From: Zygnema cylindricum
Lineage: Eukaryota > Streptophyta > Zygnematophyceae > Zygnematales > Zygnemataceae
DNA length: 64,000 nt
Direction: 5' to 3'
Assembly (NCBI GenBank): GCA_037447655.1
Contig: JBBHKE010002632.1
Location: forward strand, 302,511-366,510
In this document: positions 46,125-58,544 of the stretch, piece by piece
Position numbering within the stretch: the stretch's first letter is position 1
How the letters are laid out: every line of letters begins with the position of its first letter
Made by a program: the position numbers and the translations under genes
Notes under the pieces: model-generated
Seen by the model: only the letters and a program-made list of their open reading frames with translations
Databases searched by the model: none
Told to the model about the DNA's origin: nothing

Positions 46125-47749
46125 CTGTACTTTGATGGAATGGAACCAATGATTACGCCATGATAAGACAGTAGGAAAAAAAAAACAAATTCATCCTTCG
46201 ACCAATGATACTCCGTCGTTTGTCCGTTAGCTGTAAGAATAAGCGCCGAGCCCCTCACTGTAGCCATCTGCCGTAGTACAGAAATGAACGGTGATTATCC
46301 AATACGACAGCCAAGGCTGTCAGAAATCTGACAGAAAAATGACGGCGGATGTTCACAAATAATCCTCGCCGTATATTCCAGCAGATAGAATATGCATTGT
46401 CTGGTCCGCGTAACTATTGGCTAGAAACCGAGATTTCACTGACATTAGGGGGTCCTTAACGACATGATCAAATCGTCAAAAACACATTGTCTCGACGCGG
46501 AGAGCCAGGTCAAGGAGATATAATTCACCGACATCGTTGACTCACGCAAAGCGACAAAACTGACGCTGCAAACAGACGAACCTTTCGGGCCATCACACCT
46601 AAACGTGGTTTTTTGGTTTTTTTTACCCCGCCCAGTTTGCGCCGAAACCGTTTATAACCGTTTATTTGTAAATGACACGTGTCGGGAGAGTAAAAAATCG
46701 GGATTAGATTCGTACACATCGTAGATTCTGACGCTTTTGGCTGTACAAATTCACGGATGCTACAGTAGAGCTGTCCACACAATACAGTCTATTTTTGTTC
46801 GTTTGGCTTAAGTGGCACATTTGCTAACAGCTCGTTCGAACTTCACTGTCAGAACGTGGCCGGCCAATCTTTTGATCTGATCTGTCGCGTCACGACAGAA
46901 TGCCACGTAATTTCAGTAGTCGCGTTCGCTTCAACTTTTTTTAGTGACGTACTCGAGGATTATATTGCGTTAGGGCTCTTCTCCATCAGGCGTCGCCAAG
47001 AATCGTACAAAAACGTTTACTGGCAGTAATATTTTGATCACTTCTCCATGAGATTCTCAATTATATTTTGACTGCAAATCAAGTTTCGCTTACGTGCTTT
47101 ATTTCGATTGGAACCGCGTAGGTTACTGTTCATACCACGAGAAAGCACAAAATCGACCGTCTCATCTGTACGGACCTACAAAATTCAAAGATTTGAATAA
47201 AATAAAAAGCATTTAGTATCTTTCTGTGCGTACTTTAACACTGTTCGAATCATAGTTCAAAAGTAGGTGAAAGTAGGCCCATACAATATGCCTATTGTAC
47301 TCAAAACATACAATATGGCCTTAAGACCCATATTGTATTGGTCGCAAAATGAAAAATAATAGTAACAGGGTTGAGTTGCACATCGATCGATAGAGAATTA
47401 AACGTCATGTCTAAACTTTGAAAAACATTACGGAAATGTACGGAATACGAAGAAAAGATACGTCGTAGTTATTGGTACTTTCTGTTTATTGAACTGAACA
47501 GAAATATCACGGAACTTGTACGTCTCTTCATCAAAAATGTACGGACATTTTCGAAAAGAGACGTTGATACGTCACACTATTTCCACGCGGTAAGTTTGAA
47601 AATTCAAAATTGTGCGGGCGTCTTCTTCAAAAAAAATTGAAAGAAGCCGCCATGAAATATTGAAAACGAAACCACAAAATCACGGAATTTAATAAAATTG
47701 TGCCCTTACGGACGTTTGAACCTGGGTGCGACAGAGTTCTAGCGTAGAT
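46125..47749. other. No gene recognised; MITE fragment near 47250-47430
   Basis: No conserved exon seen. 47250-47430 matches the left part of the ATAGTTCAAAAGTAGG MITE and then diverges. Confidence 0.45.
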
Positions 47750-47752
47750 TAA

Positions 47753-48434
47753 GGGTGGACTTCCATTAGCGAAAAAGTGGGGTTTTTTACTGACGGCGGT
47801 ACCGTTTTGTACAGGTTCGTACAAACTTTATTTTTTTCAACGAAAACAACATTACAGAAAATTGTCCAGGATTGTAGGCGTAAATTAGGACCGTCGGATT
47901 CAATTATACTTTTTATCCGTGACGCCACGTCACCAACCCTACAGTTTGTTAAGACCGTGCACAGCGAGGACAGTTCTCGAATACAGAACTTGTAAAAATA
48001 GGCCGCGTGGAAAAGGTCAAAAAAATCCACAAGGAGCGCGCGCATATCTGCGTACACGTCGCAAGGGCCATGTGCCTTCCGCCAGGGTGGCTGCAAATCC
48101 GCAGAAATTATCCCGTCACGCTCCCACCGTCAAAGTTTGACGCCGCCTTTTTGTCGTTGTATTTTGAATTTTTGAGGTACATTTAACGCCCTCTGTACGA
48201 GGCATTAATTACCTCCGCTGGTACAGATACTTCCTCCGCTGGTACAGATATTACGTTCAGAATTTGCAATCTAAGATTTTTTGAAGATTTTAAGCATCTA
48301 ATATTCACCTACGTGCTACCAACGAGAATGAGCCACGCAAATAAAAAGTGGTTTACTGACGCGACTTAATGGAAGGCACTCCCTCCAGTAAAGTTTCCCG
48401 TACAATTACTGAGACTCCTAATGGAAGTCAACCC
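47753..48434. mobile_element. Harbinger-like MITE, 682 bp
   Basis: Inverted termini GGGTGGACTTCCATTAG and CTAATGGAAGTCAACCC, TAA duplicated at 47750-47752 and 48435-48437. Same family as 25015-27599. The 115-aa minus-strand ORF inside is unrecognised. Confidence 0.82.
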
Positions 48435-48695
48435 TAAATTACGTTCTCCGCTAGCAGTTGATGAAGGAATTTCCGATGCTTACACGGAATGTCATTTTTA
48501 TCCAAATAATAATAATATTTTAACGCTCATTTAACGGAAGACTTACAAACTGCGCTATATGTAAATTTTTTTTGTTTAATTGTACGGAACTGTCCGGGTG
48601 AAATTCATTAACGTTTTTTTACGATTTGTTCAAAAGGTTCAATGCGTTCGTTACGTATAATTCGTTGTGATTGAAACGTTCGCACTAATCGCTAT

Positions 48696-49180
48696 GAACA
48701 ACTATGGTTTTAAACCATAGTTTAAAAGTAGGCGTTTCTATTGTAGGCGCCTTTATCGTAAGTTGTGTTATGGGCTTTTCATGTGATCTTCTTAAATTGC
48801 TTCTTTGATCAGGGACCGTCCGATCGTCCAAATCTGACGATAGTCCAATTGTAAGTTGTGTTATGGGCTTTTCATGTGATCTTCTTAGATCGCTACTTTT
48901 ATCAAAGACTGTCTGATCGTCCAAATCTGACGGTTTAAATAAGAAATACCTCAAAACTCACAGAAAAATAAAATTTTTTCCGAATGTTTTTCAAAATTTA
49001 GACATGACGTTTAATTCTCTATCGATCGATGTGCAACTCAAGCCTGTTACTTTTTTTTTTCATTTTGCGACCAATACAATATGGGTCTTAAGGTCATATT
49101 GTGTGTTTTGCATAAAATAGGCATATTGTATAGGCGTACTTTCACCTACTTTTGAACTATGTTTTAAACCATAGTTGTTC
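48696..49180. mobile_element. MITE, ATAGTTCAAAAGTAGG family, long termini
   Basis: Inverted repeats of about 35 bp (GAACAACTATGG...TTAAAAGTAGG and complement). It is the reverse-oriented relative of 39137-39593 with the same duplicated inner block. Confidence 0.8.
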
Positions 49181-49742
49181 AAACCGTGTTTTACTCACGA
49201 TTCAATCGCGCGAATTATAAGTAAGTAACATATTGAACAATTCAGAAAAATAGTTAAAATCGTTAAAGATTTTGTATCCGTACAATTTCGTACATGTAGA
49301 AAATTTTATGTACAGTCGTATAGAATTAAAACTTGCTGCGCGCAAATAGTGCAACACTGCAACGTCTCCTTTCGTAAAAGTTCGTACATTTTTTGGTAAA
49401 GTTTCGTACATTTCTTGTAAATTTCCGTTCAGTTTACCGGACAGAAAGTACTCTGCGTTTTTTTGCGATTTTTTCAAAAGTCACAAATTGTAAGTAGAAA
49501 TTGGAAAAATTGAAAAAATCGCACGATTTGAATAACAATGTCGTGACGCCGAGACGTATGATTCATTGATTCTCCATCAGAGGTCGCAAACGGGTAACCA
49601 AATCTGTACTCGATCCATACCCGGCCGGCCGCGTCATATCAGGAACGGATTCGGGTGCCAAGTTTTGGGGGCCGGCCGGATTCGGTCGGGTGATACCGAA
49701 AAAAAGAAAACAAATTCGGGTACGGCCGGGTAACCAAAAAAC

Positions 49743-50060
49743 TAATGTTGTGTATCGGGTAAAAAACTATCGCGATAAATTCGATGTTCGATATATCGAA
49801 TATCGAATGGTCAAAGGGCTCGATATGGTACGAAAAATAGTATAGAAATTGTACGACAAATCGTACAAAAAATCGTACGGTACCCCTCACCCCTCACCAC
49901 TACGGGCGCGCCACGGAAGAGGGGCTTATTTTTTGACCTAACGTCAACTACAATATATCGGGGTAGAAATATATCGAAATATTGACTGATATATCGGCTT
50001 AATATCGCGATATTCAACTTCTCGATATATCGTAGCGATATAACGATTATCAAGTACCAA
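49743..50060. mobile_element. hAT-like fragment (one terminus)
   Basis: It starts TAATGTTGTGTATCGG and continues with TATCGCGATA-type text as in 52896-53354; the other terminus is lost. Confidence 0.45.
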
Positions 50061-50089
50061 AAACTAAAGCGACTCGCGGGGTGATTTTA

Positions 50090-50640
50090 TTAAAAGTAAT
50101 AGCCGATGGACGAATAGTAAAACGCTATTGCACGTCTCAAACGTTTTCAAATTTTTGCACGGGGGAGAGTACATGCTATTTTTTTACGTGCTCGTCACTT
50201 GCATGTTCGTAGAAAAATGACAAGCATGTACGGAAAAAAAAACCGCAAGGGTCTTAGACCTCCACTTTCATTCAGGGGTCCTTTACAAAAGTTTACCGCG
50301 TCGTCCTCACTCCACCATTTCTTACTTGACCGCTCCTCTTTCACTCTTTATAAATGAAAAATAATGGTATCAAATGAAAGAGATTTTGGTTTTTTTTTCC
50401 TGAATATCTTTGGTCGTAGTTTGATAGCATATCGAATGATAAAAGATAAAAAAAAAACGGGAAGCCATGGCGGAAAGCTTACGTACTAATGACGCCACAA
50501 GGTAGCATAACTTTGCTATGTCACAAAACCCCAAACATCTACAATGTCATGAAAAAACTCGACCGTCGCCGTTTTTTTGAATGTCATCAATATTTGGAAG
50601 ATTCGTAGTCTTTTACATTTTGTTTCCTACCCTGTCGCAC
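50090..50640. mobile_element. Harbinger-like MITE fragment, reverse orientation
   Basis: It matches 54780-55230 in reverse complement (GGGAAGCCATGGCGGAAAGC, GAGAGTACATGCTATT...). Termini not resolved. Confidence 0.6.
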
Positions 50641-50734
50641 ATTATGTAGACGTCTTTCCCCTATTCCTTTTTTTTTCTGGTTTTAATTTAGCACAATTTT
50701 TTGTGTAAAACCATATGATCTAATGTGCTAAAAA

Positions 50735-51415
50735 AACACAAAAAAACACTCTTATATCCAAAACGCCAAAAAGATTTAAAACAAAACAAAAAAAATAAAA
50801 TAAAAAGTGGAATCATTATTTTAAATCAAAAATTTTCGCTGCCCTTATTTCGAGGGTTGCATAACAATTCTCCTGCATGTGACATTTGTCCTTTGAGTGA
50901 CATTTGTCACATTTTTGTATTAAAACTGCCTCGAAACAAAAGTTTTACGAAAAAAAAATCGGAATTCAAAATTATAATTTTTGATGACCTTGGGGGAAAA
51001 AAAAACTTTTCTCTCTCTCTTTCTGTCTATCTTCTATCTTCCTCTTTTTCTTTACCATTTGTTGCTCCCCCGCTCCCTCAGTTCTCTCTCTCCTTCTTCC
51101 CCTCTTTTCACTCACTCATTTCTTCCTCTCTTTCTCTCTCTCTCTCCCCCTCCCTCCCTTACTCTCCCTCTCTCTCCCCTCCCCCTCTCTCCCTCCATAA
51201 CTCTCTCTTTTCCCACTCCTCCCCCTCCCTTCTCAAAACCCCAAAAACTTCAAAAACCCCAAGAAACCCCCAAAAGCCCCAAAAAGCACCTAAATACCCA
51301 AAAAACTAAAAACCCAAAAAAACCCAAAACCCCAAAAACCCAAAACCCCAAAAAACCTCAAAAAACCCCTAAAACCTCAAAAATTGCCCGAAAAACCCCC
51401 CAAAAACAAAATACG
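50735..51415. repeat. Dispersed repeat, paired with 56905-57415
   Basis: Both copies share AACACTCTTATAT, TGGAATCATTATTTTAAATC and TTTTCGCTGCCCTTATTT, then a CT-rich block, and end in AC-rich text before TGTACTCCCGA-AACTTGG. Class unknown. Confidence 0.75.
51236..51415. repeat. AACCCC-type degenerate simple repeat
   Basis: Irregular CCCCAAAA and CCCAAAAA units over 180 bp. Not the regular plant CCCTAAA telomere unit. Confidence 0.75.
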
Positions 51416-51771
51416 TTAGTTGTACTCCCGACAACTTGGCTGAAACTCTGAGACCTCCATAAGTCCTCAGAGTGGACAGCTTCTAAGAAGCCTCTAGGGT
51501 AATCCTGACCCCTTTGTGTTTAAGCAAAAATAACTGCCACCCTGGCAGACAAAAACTCTGACCACCTTCACCCGTGTGAAGAAAAGACTCCCCTGAGTCG
51601 ATAGCAAAAAGAATCTCTGAATTTGCTCCCCTGAGCAGTAAGTTATGAAGGGTCAAAGTTGACCTTTTGTACAAAAGCTCTCTGGGAGAGAGGGTCCTAT
51701 CTCCTAATTTTTCTAAGTCCTCAACAGCCCTCATGTTGATTGCATAAAACAAAAACCCCCCAAAAAGCCCG

Positions 51772-51781
51772 NNNNNNNNNN
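51772..51781. other. Assembly gap (10 N)
   Basis: Ten N bases. The sequence on its two sides may not be truly adjacent. Confidence 0.99.
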
Positions 51782-52134
51782 TACTAATACTGATGTCTAT
51801 TTTTTAATAACTTCGTGTATACGATTTTCATGTCATCATAACAATAACAGAGCTTAAAGAGTGTTAAATAGCGTTACACTCCAAAGGTGGCGTTAGATAG
51901 GACTTAGAGCTGCATTGTTATCGGTTAATGTACTAAATCTCTTCGCATTCTTGTACTTTCTTCGATTACCGCTTTAACTATGGGTCGTAGGACCAATGAA
52001 TCCAAGAGTTCTGCGCATAATGCAGCCTATGGAATTTCCACATCCGTTTCACATACGAGTTCACATATATCTATGAAATACGTTCTCATCGTCTACGGTT
52101 TACCATACTCCTATTTTGTCGTAATGCACCAAGG

Positions 52135-52368
52135 CAATATTCTTTCATTAAGCATATCAGCTGCCGTAATGCTGTTTTATCCTCATACCATTTGGCATCT
52201 GCTACTCTTGCATAAAGTATCTATATACACTTGAGCATACACTTTGCCTACACCTTTAAGGTATCCGACGTAATACGCGTCTTGAGAACCTAAGTAACCA
52301 GGATGCTGGGTATCAATTTCGCCATTAGCTTCTTTCATGTTCTTACGCTTCTCTAAATCATGTAATTG
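52135..52368 (-). pseudogene. Remnant of a bacterial IS481-type transposase
   Basis: A minus-strand stretch of about 78 codons in two frames reads G-E-I-D-T-Q-H-P-G-Y-L-G-S-Q-D, then Y-Y-V-G-Y-L-K-G-V-G-K-V-Y and, after a frame change near 52180, I-T-A-A-D-M-L-N-E-R-I-L-P. In bacterial IS481-family DDE transposases, H-P-G-Y-L-G-x-Q-D holds the first catalytic Asp region and I-T-A-A-D-x-L-N follows about 30 residues later. Stops follow and the C-terminal half is absent. The recall of the family motif is from memory; no search was possible. It is a fossil, not a working gene. Confidence 0.62.
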
Positions 52369-52895
52369 GCTATTGTTACGTCGAGATTCAGGATAGATTG
52401 CGGTGGAAACCTCACATTGCGATAAATTGTGAGAAATTCGAGACAATAACAATACTACTGTACTTTTAGCATATGTGCTTCAATAATTTTTTATCTGTAG
52501 TCATAATCATAGGTTTAATGTGGCAAAACAATAAAAAACGCTACATTTTGGTAGCTCATACAACACGAGAACTATATGCAAAATACTCGTATAAAATGAG
52601 TATTGTACAGGCTAGCACAATAAAGCCATTCCGGTTGATTTTGGACATTAAACCAATGGTCATTATGTCTTCAATAGTTTTGCTTAACACTCTCAACGGG
52701 TATTACCCTATTAAGAGCCTAGAAAGAGAAACTCCAACTACTTGTCTTTTGCTCATATGACAATGTGACCATGTCCTTTCCAAGTTTTGAAAGACGAAAG
52801 GTCCTTTTTGACAAAGTGAAAAAAACATCTTATGTGTCTTACCGCATACAAGCTCGTTCAATCAGCCAAAATTTACTGCTTGATAGTGTCATTAG

Positions 52896-53354
52896 TAGTG
52901 TTGTGTATCGGCAAGGTTTTGCCGATAATCGATATGTACCTTTTTTTGGCTTGCCGGTAATCGATATATTGGCACGCTATCGAAACTGGTGTTATCGCCG
53001 ATAAAAAACCGATATAATCGGTTGTTTATCGCGATAACACTAGTATCGATAACTATCGGCGATAATTGTACAGTTCTTGCCATACAATTGTACGGTTTAT
53101 TCCGTCGTACTGAAGAGCCATTATTCCGTTACACATAGTACGGAACAGATTGCTACACGTGGCATGCCATGCTATATACAGTGAAAAATATAATACAGTA
53201 TATCCTAAAGTACTATTATATAGCGTACTATATTTTTATACTTATCGCCGATAAGGAATTTGTTGGTCTGGGTGATATATCGCGATCTTTGACTGTTCGA
53301 TAACCGATAACTACCGGTATATCACGATAAATTTCTTGCCGATACACAACACTA
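52896..53354. mobile_element. hAT-like MITE, 459 bp
   Basis: Inverted termini TAGTGTTGTGTATCGGCAAG and complement. Flanks GTCATTAG (52888-52895) and GTCATTAC (53355-53362) agree at 7 of 8 bases, the hAT target size. Interior is palindrome-rich (CGATATATCG words). No transposase. Confidence 0.82.
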
Positions 53355-53362
53355 GTCATTAC

Positions 53363-54530
53363 ATTATTATAAACGTATTGGATAGTGATTTACATCATAT
53401 CGAGGTCCTTCCAATGCTGCGCCGTATGATAATTTTGTTGTCTCGTATCATGGTGACTCAAGTACTGTACAACCATTAAAATCTCATTCAAAATTCCTTT
53501 GGTTAATCTATTTTTTTCTATAGTTCGCAATAGTTGACGCCTTATAGGGTTATTATACGAGGGTGATTTAGCTAATAATCAAAGGTTTGTCAAAAATCAT
53601 ATAAGATCATGTACAGTTTCTTCGATTTCCAGCCAATAACACCACTAATAGCGTTTTCTCGGTGCTCTATTACTAACATCTATATTAGCGTAGATAAATT
53701 ATTAGTCTAAAGTCACAAAGTGTGTTGTTTAAGCTATTTTGGGTTAAAGGACCCAAAACCAACAAAACATTAACGCTTATTAAAAAACAAATATGGACAC
53801 ACATTCTCTGTGTAGCCGCTATAGTCTGTGTTCAAATAGTCGTTCGTTTAAATATGTTTGAGCCTTGAGAACAGGTTCACGTGTATTGTCGTCATTACAA
53901 ATTTACAATGAATCAAATTTGAATGTACTTTCAAGTGTAAAAGCCGTTTCCTGTGATGTTTTTTGTACTTTTGTAGTATAAAACAAACACTTACATCCAC
54001 GGAAAAAAGTATGCAGGGGTCTCGGACCTCCATTTCATTCATGGGTCCTTTGCAGAAAGTTTACACCATCGTCGCCTCTCCCCTCTCCCTCTCACATTAT
54101 CGCTCATCTCACACTTTTTAGAATGAGGGACGACAGTATTGGTATGAAATGAAAGATATTTTAAAAATACTTCTTTTGACTACCTTTAGGTATATTTTTA
54201 TGGCAATTCGAGTGAGAAAAGTCGAAAAATCGAAATCGGATAGCCATGACAGAAAGTCATTGAATTTGTGACGTCGACTTGTCACAAGTGAGCATGGCGT
54301 CACAATGTCACAAAACTCTAAACATCTACAATGTCACAAAATTACAAAAAACCAAACGTCTACAACTGTCGTTGTTTTTGTTGGCGTCACCAATCGTCGG
54401 AAGTTTCGTAGTCGTCTACAACCGTCACATGTCAAAGTTCGGATTTCATTTTCGCATATTGGGACGCTCTTCAAAGTAGTACGGAGAATCTTCACTAGAG
54501 TCCAAAATAATTCTTCAAAGTATCGATTAC
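53363..54530. other. No gene; Harbinger-like MITE fragment near 53990-54480
   Basis: 53990-54480 resembles 54780-55100 in reverse orientation (GTCTCGGACCTCCATTTCATTCATGGG and AGCCATGACAGAAAG). The rest is unassigned. Confidence 0.5.
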
Positions 54531-54533
54531 TTA

Positions 54534-55467
54534 GGTCGTGTTCCCATGTAACCGAATTTTAGCGCAGATTTTACTGTGTACTTTTCAAAGTGTTTCTATG
54601 TCAATCATTACTTGCGCCTTCATTACTTCAAATATGTGACAGGTGTAGACGTCTACAAAATATGCGATAGCCTACGATAGTACGAAACGAAATGTAGACG
54701 ACTACGAAACTTCTTAAAATTAGTGACGTCTAAAAAAACGGCGACTGTTGTAGACGTCGAGTTTTTGTGACATTGTAGATGTTTAGGGTTTTGTGACATC
54801 GCGAAGTCATGCTACCTTATGACGTCATCAACACGTAAACTTTCCGCCATGGCTTCCTGATTTCTTTTTCTTACCATTTATAATTCGATACGCCATCAAA
54901 ATGAGACCAAAAACATATAAAAAAAAAGAAAAAAAATATATCTTTCATTTGATACTATTATTGTTGCAATTCATTTAGATATAAGAGAAAGAGGAGCGGT
55001 CGAATGAAAAAGATAGGGAGAGACGAGGGCATTGTAAATTTTTGCAAAAGACCCATGAATGAAAGTGGAGGTCCGAGACCCCAACGATTTTTTTCCGTAC
55101 ATGCTTGTCATTTTTGTACGTACATGCGCGTGACGAGCATGGAATAAAATAGCGTGTACTCTCCCTCGTTCAAAAATTTTTGAAGACGTTTCCCGCGTGC
55201 TATACCTACTTTTTATTCGTCGATAGGGTGTTATTTTGGTTAAAATCAGATCGCGATTTGATTCCAGTGCAAGTGTGAAGATGAGCTGGAAGTGGGTCGC
55301 GATGATAATAACGCCAAATTGCCGTACCTTCCAAGTTCCAAGAGGACGCAAAATGTACTTGTGTTTTTGCCCATTTTTCGTACGGCGTAATATTTTCTCG
55401 TTGGAAGTCCCATTTTCTGTGAAAACGACGGAAAAAAACCCTTACTTGAACACATGGGAACACGCCC
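54534..55467. mobile_element. Harbinger-like MITE, 934 bp, uninterrupted copy
   Basis: Inverted termini GGTCGTGTTCCCATGTAAC and ACACATGGGAACACGCCC, TTA at 54531-54533 and 55468-55470. It aligns along its length with the gypsy-interrupted copy at 15285-24011. Confidence 0.85.
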
Positions 55468-55495
55468 TTAGGGACACTGCCTTATCCGTACAGTA

Positions 55496-56033
55496 CACCG
55501 CGCATCGTTATTAGTGTCAAGGTTTAAATAGTGTAGAAGTAAATTTACCGTAATTGATGCTAATTAAGAATTTGATTTTTTTTTTTAAAAGGTGTATTCT
55601 AATTTCAGCGTTAATGCTAATTTGGAACAGCAAAAATGGAAAATTTTCTGTACGATTATACACATTATTATATGTATCCGTACAAAATATTAGAAATCGT
55701 ACTCCGTCGTGAAATTTAACTATCCGTACATGTAAGACTAATTTACGTGTTAGACCAATCCCGTTTTTTGAGCGCACGTTCCTATGCGTGCGCGTCTGAT
55801 TTAATTCATTTTTTGAATTTTTTTCACTTGAAAAGGTACATTTATGTACGGTCTGACATCGACCGTACACCACACTATTTAGATACTATTGTACTTTCGT
55901 TCTTTACGCTATTTTGTACGGTACCTTAATTAACGTCAAGGAAAAATTAAAATCATGTATCCTATTTGGGGAAAAAAATCAAAATTTTAAGAACCCAAAT
56001 TAGAGTTGTTGACACTAATAACGATTCGGGGTG
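55496..56033. mobile_element. TA-MITE, 538 bp
   Basis: Termini CACCGCGCATCGTTATTAGTG and CACTAATAACGATTCGGGGTG, TA on both sides. Confidence 0.82.
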
Positions 56034-56060
56034 TAGTTTGGACAGTTTTAAAATAGAGTA

Positions 56061-56276
56061 CACCGCGAATCGTTATTAGCGTATTGAACGCTAATTTGGT
56101 TCCTCCAAATTATTCCCAAATTCTCAAATAGAATTATCCATACTATTAAAAAAAAACCCTTATTTCTAATTAGAGTAAATGATTTCTTTGAAAAAATCAA
56201 AATTCCCAATTAGCATTAATAACGGTAATTATTCTTATACGCTAATATAGCTTGTACGCTATAACGATTCACGGTG
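56061..56276. mobile_element. TA-MITE, 216 bp
   Basis: Termini CACCGCGAATCGTTATTAGCG and CGCTATAACGATTCACGGTG, TA on both sides. A further right terminus of the family ends near 56632. Confidence 0.8.
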
Positions 56277-56639
56277 TAGTGTATGAAACGCGTCAGTTCG
56301 TACTAAAATTGCTCGTCATTATGTGCAATTGTACAGAAAGTGCGTCAGCTGAAGGCATCAACACCGGAAAGTGAGTGCGTCGATACAAAAAGATTTGATT
56401 CCCAGCGATAAAGACAGTGGAAAATCGCGCGAACCTGTTCTCACATGTTCCAATGTCCACTATGTGAACACGGGCTATACCGTCTACACTGGGAAAAATG
56501 TACCCAAATTAGAGTTATGTATAAGTTAGAGTTAACTGGTTTTTTATGAAAGGTCTTGAACCCCAAATTATAATTATTAACCTTAATTGTTTTTTTACAC
56601 TAATTATTTTTTAACGCTAATAGCCATTCACAGTGTACT

Positions 56640-57394
56640 TCCGAAGGAAAAGTTGAAAATGAACAACGCAGCGACGACTCTTTTTGACTTTAAGGGCTTT
56701 AGGAGATAATAAACTTAAACATCATCCTTTAAACTACACTAAACCGTTTAATCGTTTAATGTCGATTAAACCAAAAGCTGACAGCACTGTTTATATCCTC
56801 ACAAGGTGTGGGTTTTAAGGGGTCCCCCGCCCCCGCCTCTTTTTTTTTCTTTCCTCTTTCTTTTTTCAGGTTGTTTACTTAGACCAAAAGTTTTCGTAAA
56901 AAGACAAACACAAAAAAAAAACACTCTTATATTCAAACACCAAAAAGATTTAAAACAACCAAAAAAAAAAATGGAATCATTATTTTAAATCAAAAATTTT
57001 CGCTGCCCTTATTTTATGGGCTGCATTTGTCCTACACATGACATTCGTCCTACATGTGACATTTGTCACATTGCCGTACTAAAACTGCCTCGAAACAAAA
57101 TTTTACGTAAAAATATCGAATTCAAATTATAAATTTTGATGACCTTGAAAAAAAAAAAAAAAAGAGAGACTCTTCACTATCACTCTCTCTCTGTCTATTT
57201 TCTTTGTCCTCGTTTCTTAAACTTTGCTCTTTACCTTTTATTACTATCTCGCTCTCTCCTATCTTTCTCTCTCTCTTTTTTCCCCTCTTTTCCCCCCCCC
57301 TCATTTCCTCTCTCTCTCTCTCCCCCCTCCCCTCTCTCCCCCCATAACTCTCCCTGTTCCCTCTCCTCCCCCTAAAAACCCAAAAAAAAAAAAA
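56640..57394. other. Dispersed repeat and CT-rich block downstream of RETICULATA-related gene
   Basis: 56905-57394 is the second copy of the repeat at 50735-51415. 57165-57370 is CT microsatellite. No gene seen. Confidence 0.55.
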
Positions 57395-57715
57395 TTATTG
57401 TACTCCCGATAACTTGGCCCACTGCACGAATTGCATCCCTCCGAAAATATTATTTCCGAATCGTACCCCCACCGTAAATAGGTTTGTGAGAAGTGGGATA
57501 TTTTGGGCAAATGAGGAGGCTTCGACGATTCTCTAGAGGCCATTTATCGCCTAGTATCGAGTGTTCGAAAAAATCGCCATGAATGTACCTAAAAAAAAAT
57601 AAAAAAATAATAATAATTGAAAAGGAAAAACTAAAAATAAATTAAATGGTTAAAAGAAAAAAAAGGGAAAAAGAGAAAAAAAAAAAAAGAGAGAAAAGAA
57701 GAGAAGTTTGTTTAT

Positions 57716-57775
57716 CGTTTGGTATCGAGTGTTCGAAGAAAATGCCATAAAAGTACCTAAAAAAATATAAAAAAT
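57716..57775 (-). pseudogene. Duplicated fragment of the last RETICULATA-related exon
   Basis: After a TTTTTTTAG acceptor it encodes G-T-F-M-A-F-S-S-N-T-R-Y-Q-T-I-N with CAA where the downstream copy has TAG, then dissolves into CT-rich text. Weaker echoes lie near 57855-57905 and 58425-58475. Confidence 0.65.
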
Positions 57776-58544
57776 GTGGGAAAAAAAGACGTACAGATGG
57801 TTTTAAAACAAAAAGGAAAGAAAAGAAAGAATAAAGGCAAAAAAAGAGGAAATAAGGAACAATTTGTAGCCCGTTACTGTAAAAGTGATCGACATGAAAG
57901 TAGGTAAAAAAATAAAAAAAGATGTAAAGATATACATGGTATTAACTACAAGAAAAAGAGAGAAGAAAAAAAAAATGGAGGCTGGTTCAAGAAAATTGCA
58001 GAAACCGGGAAGCTAAAAAAAAGTGAAAAACAAATAAAAATAATAAATATACAAAGATTGTTTTCAGTTTAGGGTTTTGAATTGTTTACATTTTAGGGAT
58101 TTGAATTGTTTTCATTTTTCTACAGACCCTTGAATCAAACTTTAAATATTTATTCTTTTACTTACCCCATAAAAGAGCAGTTTTGAAAAGATCGGGCGTC
58201 GGAACTTGATCCGATCCATCCTCCGATTTGTGAATTTTTCTGAAAAAAAAAAAAAAATGTTAACATACGCAAAGTTAAATACATAAAAAAAAGTTAAATA
58301 CATAAATATGCAAGTTAATTGCAAAGAATGCTACAGTATACATACGTATATACACAAATATACACACTCATATACACATATATACATGAAAAGAAAAGAA
58401 AAGAAGAAAAGAAACAAGATTAAAGGAACAATTTGTAGCCCATTGAAACTGTAAAAGTGATCGAGATAGGTAAAAACAAAAAAAAAAAACAAAAAAAAAA
58501 AAACAACCCCCCCTTTTTCCCCCCCCCTCCCCCCCGTCGACCTT

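Noticed and set aside
51236-51415. Interstitial telomere
   Set aside because: Units are irregular CCCAAAA/CCCCAAAA and do not match the plant CCCTAAA or a fixed alternative repeat.
57533-57553. Ulvophyte-type code in which TAA and TAG mean Gln
   Set aside because: The same exon ends with TAA at the family-typical terminus, so TAA is a stop. UAG alone is left as an open but unlikely question.
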